The translations under genes and the position numbers were made by a program. Below, in pieces: positions 17,336 through 27,771 of a stretch of DNA of 41,528 nucleotides. The first letter of the stretch is position 1, and every line of letters starts with the position of its first letter. The notes beneath the pieces are model-generated. The model was not told the origin of the DNA, made no database searches, and saw only the letters and a list, made by a program, of their open reading frames with translations. The stretch is from Coriobacteriales bacterium (GTDB lineage: Bacteria > Actinomycetota > Coriobacteriia > Coriobacteriales > UBA8131), in contig JAIRQA010000057.1 of assembly GCA_031256715.1 (NCBI GenBank), forward strand, positions 1 to 41,528. Direction: 5' to 3'.

Positions 17336-17793
17336 TGACAAATGCTCATAATGTTATAAATGAAACAACCAACTTTTATGCAAAAAGTACAGCGAAAACC
17401 AAGGCAGTGACATGCGCTAAGAATGATAGCGAGACTGCCGGAAAATTTGGTTTATTAATAGACTATGAGTTTTGTACTGGATGTGAAACCTGTGTTGTTG
17501 CTTGCAAGAAAGAGCATGATTTTCCGGTAGGTAAATGGGGCATTAGAGTTTTGGAAGATGGCCCATGGCAAAAAATTGATGGCGAAGAAGGCGGTCGTGG
17601 TTTTAACTGGAACAAGATTCCAGTTCCTACCGACCTCTGTGATCTTTGTGGCAAACGTACCGCTCGCGGCAAAATTCCCAGCTGCGTGCATCATTGTCAA
17701 GCATTTGCCATTAAGTATGGCACAATAAAAGAATTAGCAAAAATTATGGTTGAGAAGCCCAAGCAGGTTTTATGGTTTCCTAGGGTGACATAA
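17335..17793 (+). CDS. Small 4Fe-4S electron-transfer subunit (module 3)
   Basis: A 152-aa ferredoxin-like protein coupled to the upstream large subunit by a TAATG overlap. Two clusters are expected: C47, C50, C53 and C57 (CTGCETCVVAC) and C102, C105, C117 and C121. It lacks the extra cysteine after the last ligand: CQAFAIKYG replaces CQAWCMYFG of modules 1 and 2. It has an N-terminal extension of about 36 polar residues that the siblings lack; translation from an internal GTG (codon 25) would remove most of it, but the overlap with the upstream stop favours the long form. Like its siblings it is cytoplasmic and should deliver electrons to the molybdoenzyme. Confidence 0.88.
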   Translation: MTNAHNVINETTNFYAKSTAKTKAVTCAKNDSETAGKFGLLIDYEFCTGCETCVVACKKEHDFPVGKWGIRVLEDGPWQKIDGEEGGRGFNWNKIPVPTDLCDLCGKRTARGKIPSCVHHCQAFAIKYGTIKELAKIMVEKPKQVLWFPRVT

Positions 17794-17866
17794 AAAACAA
17801 GGAACCTAAATATGGCATCAGCATGACTTCTTTACCTGATAACAAGCTCTAAAGGAAGGAAAGGTC

Positions 17867-19219
17867 ATGATAGATCGCTATACGCGTCCTCAGATGGGCA
17901 AGATATTTAGCTTGCAGAATAAATTTGCTATTTGGCAAGAAATAGAGATTTTGGCTTGTGAGGCTCAAGCAGATCTAGGCGAGATAGGGATTACAACAAA
18001 AGATGCTCAATGGATACGCGAGCATGCCAGCTTTGATGTTTCGCGTATTGCCGAAATTGAAGAAGTAACCAACCACGATGTTATTGCCTTTCTTACAAAT
18101 ATGGGCGAAAACATAGACGCTAGCCTAGCGCCTGACAGCCCCAGACCTTCACGTTGGGTACACTATGGCATGACTTCATCTGACCTTGGCGATACAGCGC
18201 TGTGTTGTCAAATTACACAAGCAATAGATTTGCTCTTACCAGCACTTGCCAAACTGGGAGAGACCTGCCGTTTGCGGGCTTTTGCAGAAAAAGAAACGCT
18301 TTGTGTTGGACGTACCCACGGCATACATGCCGAGCCCATGACTTTTGGCATGAAGTTTGGTATGTGGGCTTGGGCTATAAAGCGAGCCTATGATCGCTTG
18401 CTTGCAGCGCGCCAAGTTGTGGCAACTGGAGCCATTAGTGGCGCTGTGGGCAGCTATTCTAGTATCGATCCTTATGTAGAGAAGTACGTCTGCGAGAAAC
18501 TCGGTCTTATCCCTGATCCTTTATCTACACAAGTTGTTGCACGTGATAGGCATGCGCAGGTCGCATGTGCGCTGGCTATTGCTGCTGCTAGCTTAGAGCA
18601 GATTGCTACCGAGGTGCGCTCGCTGCAAAAGTCGGATACACTTGAAGCCGAAGAGCCATTTACAAAAGGACAAAAGGGATCTTCTGCTATGCCGCATAAG
18701 CGCAATCCTATTACTTCTGAGCGCATCTGTGGGCTTGCTCGCATCGTTAAAGCTAACGCTCAGGTGGCTTTAGACAATGTGGCGCTTTGGCACGAACGCG
18801 ATATTTCACATAGCGGTGCCGAGCGTGTAGCGATGGTAGATAGTTTTATTGCTTTAGACTATATGCTTGCAAAGATGCAATGGATTGTAGAGGGCTTAGT
18901 TATTTATCCTGCAAATTGTTTGGCAAATCTAAAACGCACACGAGGTTTGATTTATTCTAGCAAGCTATTATTGGCACTTGTAGATAAAGGTTTAAGTCGC
19001 GAAGACGCTTATGCAGTTGTTCAAGAAAATGCGATAAAAGTTTGGGATGATATTCAAAATGCTCGCGAGGGAGCAAGCCTGCGCGATTTAATTGCCAAAG
19101 ATGAACGTGCTTTGGCACTTAACGTTAGTGAGTTAGATGCAATCTTTGATCCCATGAGCTTTATAAAGCGCACAGATCTTATCTTTGAGCGCCTGAAGAC
19201 ACTGGAGTTTAAACTTTAG
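17867..19219 (+). CDS. purB: Adenylosuccinate lyase
   Basis: It catalyses two fumarate-releasing steps of purine synthesis (SAICAR to AICAR, adenylosuccinate to AMP). The 450-aa product has the fumarase/aspartase superfamily layout: an N-terminal region with HYGMTSSDLGDTA (99-111), the catalytic histidine region GRTHGIHAEPMTFG (148-161), and the flexible signature loop GSSAMPHKRNP (about 270-280) carrying the catalytic serine, then HERDISHSGAERV. AAAGGAAGGAAAGG lies before the ATG. It follows the accessory island and precedes the pyrimidine operon but has its own spacer on both sides. Length and motifs are normal. Confidence 0.97.
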   Translation: MIDRYTRPQMGKIFSLQNKFAIWQEIEILACEAQADLGEIGITTKDAQWIREHASFDVSRIAEIEEVTNHDVIAFLTNMGENIDASLAPDSPRPSRWVHYGMTSSDLGDTALCCQITQAIDLLLPALAKLGETCRLRAFAEKETLCVGRTHGIHAEPMTFGMKFGMWAWAIKRAYDRLLAARQVVATGAISGAVGSYSSIDPYVEKYVCEKLGLIPDPLSTQVVARDRHAQVACALAIAAASLEQIATEVRSLQKSDTLEAEEPFTKGQKGSSAMPHKRNPITSERICGLARIVKANAQVALDNVALWHERDISHSGAERVAMVDSFIALDYMLAKMQWIVEGLVIYPANCLANLKRTRGLIYSSKLLLALVDKGLSREDAYAVVQENAIKVWDDIQNAREGASLRDLIAKDERALALNVSELDAIFDPMSFIKRTDLIFERLKTLEFKL

Positions 19220-19244
19220 AACGAATTTTGGTTTTACAAGTTCA

Positions 19245-19373
19245 GGTTTTACCCCGTGTCATGCTTAAGGTGAGCGAAGCGTGAGCTTAAGGTTCTAATT
19301 CGCTAGACCAAAGTGTCTAAGCCTTAAGCATTGCCGCCACGGCAATCTTAGGATGATGCATGAGGGCGCGAAC
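19245..19373. repeat. Intergenic repeat element, copy 2 (inverted relative to the copy at 3307-3440)
   Basis: The reverse complement of this segment aligns along its whole length with 3307-3440, about 80% identical by eye, including a nearly exact block CATCCTAAGATTGCCGTGG and the block GGCTTAGACACTT. The terminal inverted repeats seen in copy 1 are decayed here (GGGCGCGAAC on the right, GGTTTTACCCC on the left). Like copy 1 it starts within about 25 bp of the stop codon of a nucleotide-metabolism gene (purB) and contains an ATTGCC/GGCAAT hairpin. Confidence 0.75.
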
Positions 19374-19400
19374 AGTAACCCGCGAGCAGTAACCCGCGAG
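19373..19400 (+). repeat. 14-bp tandem duplication after repeat copy 2
   Basis: CAGTAACCCGCGAG occurs at 19373-19386 and again at 19387-19400, with degenerate GCGAG-containing pieces to about 19420. A GAGAAC/GTTCTC hairpin follows (19418-19423 and 19432-19437). It joins the repeat element to the pyr promoter; no function is evident. Confidence 0.85.
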
Positions 19401-19452
19401 TGACTTTGCGAGAACGCGAGAACCGTTTGCTGTTCTCACAAAAAATCGTTAC

Positions 19453-19481
19453 TTGCAATGTGGTTAACACTAACGTATTAT
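19453..19481 (+). promoter_or_regulatory. Promoter of the pyr operon
   Basis: TTGCAA (19453-19458) and TATTAT (19476-19481) are separated by 17 bp, close to the vegetative consensus. Transcription would begin near 19488, just before the PyrR-binding hairpin, and give a leader of about 265 nt before pyrR. Confidence 0.7.
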
Positions 19482-19490
19482 TAACAAAGA

Positions 19491-19522
19491 CCTTTAAGAG
19501 CGGCACTGTGAGGCCGACAAGG
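19491..19522 (+). promoter_or_regulatory. PyrR-binding RNA hairpin (anti-antiterminator)
   Basis: The RNA would fold as CCTT (19491-19494) with AAGG (19519-19522), an internal purine-rich bulge, and CGGC (19501-19504) with GCCG (19513-19516) around the loop ACTGTGAG. The order CCTTTAA ... GTGAGGCCGACAAGG matches the conserved PyrR binding loop of pyr leaders (family form NGNGAGGCU-n3-AAGG). Binding of PyrR with UMP should stabilise this hairpin and so permit the downstream terminator. Confidence 0.75.
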
Positions 19523-19599
19523 AGTATCATAATAGCATAATAGTGTGCTAGCAATTGTTTTACTGCAGCTAGTTGTTGCACACAAAAACTATCCAGATG

Positions 19600-19631
19600 C
19601 CCTTGTCGCGCTAGGCGGCATGGGTTTTTTT
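19600..19631 (+). terminator. Attenuator terminator in the pyr leader
   Basis: CCC-T-TGTCGC (19600-19609) pairs with GCGGCA-T-GGG (19615-19624), with one T-T mismatch and one G-T pair, followed by seven T (19625-19631). Its 5' arm CCTTGTCG (19601-19608) is the exact complement of CGACAAGG (19515-19522) in the 3' arm of the PyrR site. The two structures are therefore mutually exclusive, as in the classic pyr attenuation mechanism. A GTGTGC/GCACAC stem (19543-19548 and 19578-19583) would bring the two arms together. From 19632 to 19754 nothing more is seen. Confidence 0.75.
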
Positions 19632-19688
19632 ATGTTTGGCAATTTATAACAGGCAATTTAATGTCTAGTAATTTATGTCAGAAAATGA

Positions 19689-21424
<1,736 letters not shown>

Positions 21425-21426
21425 TG

Positions 21427-21483
21427 AGGCAGAAACTACTGGTGAATAATGTTGTACACAGAAGTACCAGCGCTAATCTGCCT
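21427..21483 (+). other. Nested inverted repeats between pyrB and pyrC
   Basis: AGGCAG (21427-21432) can pair with CTGCCT (21478-21483), and within it CTGGT (21439-21443) with ACCAG (21466-21470). The structure starts directly after the pyrB stop in the 147-bp spacer before pyrC and is followed by a T-rich stretch about 20 nt later. It may be an mRNA-stability or processing element; there is no direct U-tract for a terminator. Confidence 0.4.
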
Positions 21484-21571
21484 GTTACTGCTAACAATAG
21501 CTTTTATGTTTTTTATGTGATGCACTGTAATAAATTCAGACAATTAAATGACGATAAGGGAGGTGCTAAGT

Positions 21572-22870
21572 ATGGCTTTATTGCTTAAAAACGCGCGTTG
21601 CGTTGATCCTCAAGTAGAACTAGATGCAATTTGTGATGTCTTAGTGCGTGATGGGCAAATTGCCCAGATTGGCAAGCCTGGTACGGTAGATATGGCAAAG
21701 GGTGTGCAAAAAGACCTTTCTGGTCGCATTTTAATACCAGGTATGATGGACATGCATGTGCACCTACGCGAGCCTGGCTACGAGTATAAAGAAGATGTTG
21801 CTTCTGGTTCGCGGGCAGCTGCTAAAGGCGGCTTTACCGCGGTTCTTTGTATGCCCAACACTAAGCCAGTAATTAATGATGCAACTCAGGTAGCTTATGT
21901 CATAGATAAAGCGCAGCTGTATGCGCGAACTAATATTTATGTCGCCGGTGCACTTTCGCATGGTCTAAAGGGCGAAGCTTTAAGCGAGATGGGCGACATG
22001 GTGTCTAGTGGCGCCATAGCTTTTACAGATGACGGTCGCGGCGTGCAAGACAGCGGGATGATGCGTCGCGCCATGGATTACGCCAAACAATTTAATGTGC
22101 CTGTTTTAAGCCACTGCCAAGATGAAGGCTTAGTTGCCAATGGCGTTGTTAATGAGGGTCTTGTTTCTACGCGCCTTGGCCTGGCTTCTTGGCCTGCCGC
22201 TGGCGAAGAAATTCAAATTGCCCGTGATATTGCGCTTTGCGAGATTACCGGCTGCGCCTTGCATGTTCAGCATATTTCTACAGCTAGAGGTGTAGATCTG
22301 GTTCGCGCCGCAAAAAATGCGGGGCTACCTGTAACTTGTGAGGTCACACCACATCACTTATTCCTCTGCGAGGATGATTTAGACGAGCGCTATGACACTA
22401 ATCTAAAGATGAATCCGCCATTGCGCACACGCGACGATATGCTCGCCTTACAGACTGCGCTTACAGAAGGCATCATAGATTGCGTTGCTACAGATCACGC
22501 TCCGCACGCAGCGCACGAAAAGGCTCTGGAGTTTGAGCTAGCGCCTTTTGGCACCATAGGGCTAGAGACTGCCTTGGGTCTGGTTTATGGCAATTTGGTT
22601 GCTGGCGGCAAAATGACACTTGCTAGCATGATAGCACGAATGTCTGTCGCACCGCGTCGTATTTTGGGTTTGCAAGCGGTGCGCTTAGAAGAAGGCAATG
22701 TTGCCGATCTGACAATCTTTAACCCTGATATTCTTTGGACTGTGCGAGCAGAGGATTTCTGCAGCAAAAGCAAAAACTCAGCCTTTTTGGGATTAGAGCT
22801 TAAAGGTCGTGCAACAGATGTTTATGTGGAGGGCTACGCTAGCTTAGAGGATGGAAAGGTTGTGGATTAG
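21572..22870 (+). CDS. pyrC: Dihydroorotase
   Basis: It cyclises carbamoylaspartate to dihydroorotate. The 432-aa product is of the long (type I, PyrC of Gram-positives) amidohydrolase class. The metal-binding motif DMHVHLREPG lies at 60-69, followed by EYKEDVASGS with the usual lysine region, GFTAVLCMPNTKPV, CEVTPHHLFL and the C-terminal DCVATDHAPHA (about 303-313). ATG 21572 was chosen because AGGGAGG lies 8 nt upstream; an in-frame ATG at 21548 precedes that site. The next gene starts immediately after the stop. Confidence 0.97.
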   Translation: MALLLKNARCVDPQVELDAICDVLVRDGQIAQIGKPGTVDMAKGVQKDLSGRILIPGMMDMHVHLREPGYEYKEDVASGSRAAAKGGFTAVLCMPNTKPVINDATQVAYVIDKAQLYARTNIYVAGALSHGLKGEALSEMGDMVSSGAIAFTDDGRGVQDSGMMRRAMDYAKQFNVPVLSHCQDEGLVANGVVNEGLVSTRLGLASWPAAGEEIQIARDIALCEITGCALHVQHISTARGVDLVRAAKNAGLPVTCEVTPHHLFLCEDDLDERYDTNLKMNPPLRTRDDMLALQTALTEGIIDCVATDHAPHAAHEKALEFELAPFGTIGLETALGLVYGNLVAGGKMTLASMIARMSVAPRRILGLQAVRLEEGNVADLTIFNPDILWTVRAEDFCSKSKNSAFLGLELKGRATDVYVEGYASLEDGKVVD

Positions 22871-24298
22871 GTGACCGATACAAGGCAAGGTCAGAATACA
22901 ATTCGCGCGTTAGGTACAGACTACGAAACCACATCTTGCAAAACCCGTGCATTAAGTCATAGCCTCACAGATTGCCCCGAGCAAGCGACCTTGGTGTTAG
23001 AGGATGGCACTGTATTTAAGGGGAAAAGCTGCGGCGCGGCAGGGGAGGCTTATGGAGAGCTTTGTTTTAACACCTCTTTAGTAGGCTACTTAGAAGTAAT
23101 CAGTGATCCCAGTTATGCCGGTCAGATTGTCACTATGACTTATCCGCAAATTGGCAATTATGGGGTTTCGCGCGCGGATTTGCAGCGCGAAAAACTGGCG
23201 CTTAGTGGCTTAGTTGTGCGCGATATTTGCTATACACCTTCTAATTTTCGCTCTGAGCTAAGCTTGCCGGATTTTTTGGTTGCCGAGGGGGTAGTTGCCA
23301 TTTGTGAAGTGGATACGCGCGCTCTTACTCAGCATTTGCGCGACAAAGGAGCCATGAAAGCGGTAATCTCGACTGTTACAGACGACGCGCAGGTTCTTCT
23401 GGGCAAAGTAAGAGCATCTGCTAGCATACTAGCTAAAAACTTAGCTAGTACAGTATCTGTTAGTGAGTCTTATCATTTTCAGGCAGACCATAGCGCCTAT
23501 GACTTTTTGCTAAAAAGACCGCAAGCGAAACGTTTTAAAGTCGTCGTTTACGATTGCGGCGCAAAAACAGGCATTTTGCGCAATCTGGAGCGCGCCGGCG
23601 TTGACATCACGGTTGTGCCTTGGAATACTCCAGCCGCCTGTGTTTTACAAAAAAAACCAGATGGCGTGTTTTTCTCCAATGGACCTGGCGACCCTGAACC
23701 TGTGCGCGAAACTTATGAAGCTGCCCGTGAACTTTTAGGCAAAGTTCCTGTTTTTGGTATTTGTTTGGGTCATCAGATGATTTCTTTGGCCGCAGGCGCA
23801 CAGATTCAGAAGCTAAAATTTGGTCATCATGGCGGCAATCATCCGGTGATGAACTTGCTTACAGGCACTGTAGAGATAACCGCGCAAAACCATGGTTTTT
23901 CACTGGTTTTCTCGTCTTTGGGGCCTTTGATTGCCTGCCAAAGCGGCGGGTTTGATAACCACGAGGATGTAGCAAGCGACAACACAAGTTCCCAAGACGT
24001 CGGTATCGACGCCAGCGCCGAAGACCTACGAATTTGGGTCAAGCGTGGCATTGCCCCGGTTGTGCAAAGCGCCGAGCATGGCCGTATCCAGCTTACGCAT
24101 GTTAACCTTAATGATGGTACCCCAGAGGGTATCGCGTTTTTAGATCTACCCGCGTTTTCTGTGCAATACCACCCAGAAGCAAGCCCAGGCCCAACTGATT
24201 CTCACTATCTTTTTACCGCTTTTACGCGACTAATGCAGGGCAGAAGCGACTATCTAGATATAGATATTAGTAAAGACAGACTAAGCGAATGGCGCTAG
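22871..24298 (+). CDS. carA: Carbamoyl-phosphate synthase small (glutaminase) chain
   Basis: It hydrolyses glutamine and channels ammonia to CarB. The N-terminal CPSase domain starts near residue 39 ([13 protein letters not shown]). The class I glutamine amidotransferase domain has the nucleophile in FGICLGHQM (about 294-302) and the histidine/glutamate in YHPEASPGP (about 433). Two oddities are seen: about 38 extra residues at the N-terminus when read from the GTG at 22871, and an insertion of about 35-40 residues (about 358-395, [19 protein letters not shown]) inside the amidotransferase domain. The product is therefore 475 aa instead of about 360-380. The GTG abuts the pyrC stop and has only GGAAAGG about 13 nt upstream, so the start is less certain than the gene. 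Confidence 0.94.
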   Translation: MTDTRQGQNTIRALGTDYETTSCKTRALSHSLTDCPEQATLVLEDGTVFKGKSCGAAGEAYGELCFNTSLVGYLEVISDPSYAGQIVTMTYPQIGNYGVSRADLQREKLALSGLVVRDICYTPSNFRSELSLPDFLVAEGVVAICEVDTRALTQHLRDKGAMKAVISTVTDDAQVLLGKVRASASILAKNLASTVSVSESYHFQADHSAYDFLLKRPQAKRFKVVVYDCGAKTGILRNLERAGVDITVVPWNTPAACVLQKKPDGVFFSNGPGDPEPVRETYEAARELLGKVPVFGICLGHQMISLAAGAQIQKLKFGHHGGNHPVMNLLTGTVEITAQNHGFSLVFSSLGPLIACQSGGFDNHEDVASDNTSSQDVGIDASAEDLRIWVKRGIAPVVQSAEHGRIQLTHVNLNDGTPEGIAFLDLPAFSVQYHPEASPGPTDSHYLFTAFTRLMQGRSDYLDIDISKDRLSEWR

Positions 24299-24308
24299 GA
24301 AGGTAATC

Positions 24309-27300
24309 ATGCCCAAACGTACAGATATTAAACGCATACTAATAATTGGTTCTGGTCCCATTGTTATTGGGCAGGCTTGCGAGTTCGACTATTCCGGCGC
24401 TCAAGCCTGCAAGGTTTTAATGCAGGACGGCTATGAGGTAATACTGGTTAACTCTAACCCGGCCACTATTATGACCGACCCAGCCATGGCAACGCGTACC
24501 TATGTGGAGCCCATAACTAAAGACTCGGTTGCTCGCATAATAGCAAGCGAGCGTCCAGATGCCTTGCTGCCAACGCTTGGAGGCCAAACCGGCTTAAACT
24601 GTGCCGTAGAATTGGCGCAAGAAGGTATTTTAGAAAAATACAATGTGCAGATGATCGGCTGCGATTTAGCAGCTATACAAAAAGGCGAGGATCGCAAGCT
24701 TTTTGCTGAGGCGATGGCAGAAATTGGTTTGGAATGTGCCCGCTCTGGATATGCCTACACCATAGAAGATGCAGAGAAACTAAGTGCAGACTTAAGCTTT
24801 CCATTAGTCTTGCGCCCCTCCTTTACTTTAGGTGGCGCCGGTGGAGGCATTGCTCATGACATTAATGAGCTTAGAGAAATCGTTGCCCAAGGCTTAGACC
24901 TTAGCCCGGCAGGTGAAGTCTTAGTAGAAGAAAGCATCATTGGCTGGAAAGAATACGAAATGGAGGTGATGCGCGACAAAAAGGGCAACGGCATCATCGT
25001 CTGTTCCATAGAAAATGTTGACGCTATGGGCGTGCACACAGGCGACTCTATTACGGTAGCACCCGCCATGACGCTTACAGACATGGAATACCAAAGGATG
25101 CGTGTTGCCTCTTTAGCGATTCTTGAAAAGATTGGTGTCGAGACGGGCGGTTCTAACGTTCAGTTTGCCGTAAACCCTAAAGACGGACGCATGATTGTTA
25201 TAGAAATGAATCCGCGCGTTTCGCGCTCTTCAGCGCTAGCCTCTAAGGCCACTGGCTTTCCGATAGCTAAGTTTGCCGCTAAGTTGGCGGTAGGCTACAC
25301 CCTAGACGAAATGCTTAACGATGTTACAAAGGCCACACCAGCCTGTTTTGAACCAAGCATAGATTATGTTGTTGTTAAGGTGCCACGTTTTGCTTTTGAG
25401 AAGTTCAAGGGTACCGATACCACGCTAACAACGCACATGAAAGCGGTAGGGGAAATCATGGCAATTGGGCGCACCTTTGAAGAAGCCCTAGGCAAGGCAA
25501 TGCGCTCTTTAGAAAACGGCCGCGGCGGTTTAGGCTTTGATGGTAAGGATGATTTTAACGAGGAGCACTTTGATGAGTTGGTGGCACGGCCCACAGAGCA
25601 CAGACTTTATTATATTGCCGAAGCCCTGCACCGCGGCTGGTCTGTAGAGCGTGTAGCGAGCGCAACCGGTATAGATAAGTGGTTTGTTCACCGCATTAAA
25701 GCGATGGTTGACACGGCATGCGCACTTGAAGGACGCGACTTTGCCAGCATTACGGCAGAAGAACTTAAGGAAGCTAAACGCAAAGGCTTAAGCGATATTC
25801 AGATTGCATGGTTACTTAGTTCCGGCACGCCACAAGCAGAGCTTGCCGCCGAACATCAGGCAAAGCAGGCTTTACATGAGGCGAATTTAGAAACTCAAGG
25901 CTTAAAAACGCAAGGCTTAAAAACGCACGGCTTAAAAACACAAGGCGTTAGAACGCACGGCAAGGTGGCAACACCAATTCCATTTCAGGATGGCAACGAA
26001 CCCAGACCAGAAGTAGACGATTGTAATGGCAGTGTTACCGAACACGACGTGCGTGCCTTGCGCAAACGCCTGGGCGTTTTGCCTGTTTTTAAGATGGTAG
26101 ATACCTGTGCGGCCGAGTTCGCTAGCCAAACAGCGTACTATTACAAAACTTATGAGTCTAAATGCGATGCGGTTTTCTCAACAAAACCTAAGGCGATGAT
26201 ACTGGGTGCCGGTCCTAATCGCATCGGGCAGGGCATCGAGTTTGACTACTGCTGTGTGCACGCAAGCTATGCGCTTGCCAATATGGGTTTTGAGACCATT
26301 ATGGTTAACTGCAACCCCGAGACGGTTTCTACAGACTACGATACCAGCGACAGGCTTTATTTTGAGCCGCTGACCTTTGAAGACGTTATGGATATTGTAG
26401 ATGTAGAAAATCCCGACGGCGTGGTTGTAACATTAGGCGGGCAAACGCCGCTTAAACTGGCATGGTCTTTAGATGAGGCCGGTGTTAATATCATGGGCAC
26501 TCAGCCTAAAGCCATAGATCTTGCCGAAGACCGCGAGCGCTTTGCGGCTTTGCTAGACAGACTAGATATAGCTTACCCACCGGCAGATACTGCTGCGTCT
26601 TTAGATGAGGCGCTAGAAGTTTCTAAGCGACTGGGTTTTCCGCTTTTGGTGCGTCCATCATATGTACTTGGTGGGCGTGGCATGGTTATAGCTTATGCCT
26701 CTGACTATCTTAAGGGCTATATGGCAGAAGCTACGCTGGTTTCTCCGGATCATCCAGTATATCTAGATCACTTCTTAGAAGGGGCTATCGAACTAGACGT
26801 AGATGCGCTTTGCGATGGCAAAGAAGTTTACATCGGTGGTCTTTTAGAGCATATAGAAGAGGCTGGCATTCACAGTGGAGATTCTTCTTGTTGTACGCCG
26901 CCGTTTTCTATTTCGCGTTCGCTAACCGAGCGCATTTGCGAATATACTAGCATACTAGCATTAGAGATTGGTGTACGCGGACTTGTGAATGTTCAGTTCG
27001 CCATTAAGGACACAGAGGTTTATGTTATCGAGGTTAACCCACGCGCCTCACGCACAGTACCCTTTACATCTAAGGCAACCGGTGTGCCATTGGCAAAATG
27101 TGCGGCGCGCATCATGGCTGGCGAGAGCATCGCTTCGCTTCGTAAACGTGGCTTGCCCAAAGACAGACGCGACTTTAGTCATTTTTCGGTAAAAGAAGCC
27201 GTTATGCCCTTTGGTCGTTTTCCTGGTGCCGATATTATCTTAGGTCCAGAGATGAAATCTACCGGCGAGGTTATGGGCATTGGCGAAAGTTTTCCGGTAG

Positions 27301-27764
27301 CCTATGCCAAGGCGGCTTTATCTATAGATTATTCGCTGCCTACTTCCGGCACAGCCTTTATTTCTGTTTGCGACCGCGATAAGCGCTCTATAGCGCCCAT
27401 TGCTCATACCTTGCACCATTTGGGCTTTAAGATAGTCTCAACCGCCGGTACTGCCTATACCTTGCGCGCATCTGGTGTGCCTGTAGAAGAAGTGCGTAAG
27501 GTTCAAGACGCTTCGCCTAACATTGGTGATTTAATTGCGTCGGGAGAAATTGCCTTAATGATAAACACGCCCTTTGGCAAAGAAACGCGCAACGATGCCT
27601 ATCTAATGCGTACAGCTGCCGTACGTCATGGAATTTGTTACGCAACCACAATAGCTGGTGCCGGTGCCATGGTGCGCGCCATAGAGGTCGCACAGCGCGA
27701 TTTAGAGGGAGCAAATCTATTAAGCCCCATTGCCTTGCAAGATTTAGCCCAGTGGGAAGTGTGA
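24309..27764 (+). CDS. carB: Carbamoyl-phosphate synthase large chain
   Basis: It makes carbamoyl phosphate from bicarbonate, two ATP and CarA-derived ammonia. The 1151-aa product holds two homologous ATP-grasp halves ([19 protein letters not shown] near residue 15; [20 protein letters not shown] near residue 635), an oligomerisation region between them, and a C-terminal MGS-like allosteric domain (about 1010-1151). It is about 75 residues longer than usual, mainly because of a pentapeptide repeat (TQGLK-type) and low-complexity stretch near residues 520-575, at the junction between the oligomerisation region and the second ATP-grasp half. It starts 10 nt after carA, with AGGAAGG as ribosome site. 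Confidence 0.97.
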   Translation: MPKRTDIKRILIIGSGPIVIGQACEFDYSGAQACKVLMQDGYEVILVNSNPATIMTDPAMATRTYVEPITKDSVARIIASERPDALLPTLGGQTGLNCAVELAQEGILEKYNVQMIGCDLAAIQKGEDRKLFAEAMAEIGLECARSGYAYTIEDAEKLSADLSFPLVLRPSFTLGGAGGGIAHDINELREIVAQGLDLSPAGEVLVEESIIGWKEYEMEVMRDKKGNGIIVCSIENVDAMGVHTGDSITVAPAMTLTDMEYQRMRVASLAILEKIGVETGGSNVQFAVNPKDGRMIVIEMNPRVSRSSALASKATGFPIAKFAAKLAVGYTLDEMLNDVTKATPACFEPSIDYVVVKVPRFAFEKFKGTDTTLTTHMKAVGEIMAIGRTFEEALGKAMRSLENGRGGLGFDGKDDFNEEHFDELVARPTEHRLYYIAEALHRGWSVERVASATGIDKWFVHRIKAMVDTACALEGRDFASITAEELKEAKRKGLSDIQIAWLLSSGTPQAELAAEHQAKQALHEANLETQGLKTQGLKTHGLKTQGVRTHGKVATPIPFQDGNEPRPEVDDCNGSVTEHDVRALRKRLGVLPVFKMVDTCAAEFASQTAYYYKTYESKCDAVFSTKPKAMILGAGPNRIGQGIEFDYCCVHASYALANMGFETIMVNCNPETVSTDYDTSDRLYFEPLTFEDVMDIVDVENPDGVVVTLGGQTPLKLAWSLDEAGVNIMGTQPKAIDLAEDRERFAALLDRLDIAYPPADTAASLDEALEVSKRLGFPLLVRPSYVLGGRGMVIAYASDYLKGYMAEATLVSPDHPVYLDHFLEGAIELDVDALCDGKEVYIGGLLEHIEEAGIHSGDSSCCTPPFSISRSLTERICEYTSILALEIGVRGLVNVQFAIKDTEVYVIEVNPRASRTVPFTSKATGVPLAKCAARIMAGESIASLRKRGLPKDRRDFSHFSVKEAVMPFGRFPGADIILGPEMKSTGEVMGIGESFPVAYAKAALSIDYSLPTSGTAFISVCDRDKRSIAPIAHTLHHLGFKIVSTAGTAYTLRASGVPVEEVRKVQDASPNIGDLIASGEIALMINTPFGKETRNDAYLMRTAAVRHGICYATTIAGAGAMVRAIEVAQRDLEGANLLSPIALQDLAQWEV
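25892..25966 (+). repeat. 15-bp in-frame tandem repeat inside carB
   Basis: Five units (25892, 25907, 25922, 25937, 25952; the last partial), consensus AACGCAAGGCTTAAA, encode [10 protein letters not shown] pentapeptides. The period is a multiple of three, so the reading frame is kept. The repeat falls in a surface linker between domains and not in a catalytic motif. Confidence 0.9.
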
Positions 27765-27771
27765 GCGCGAA

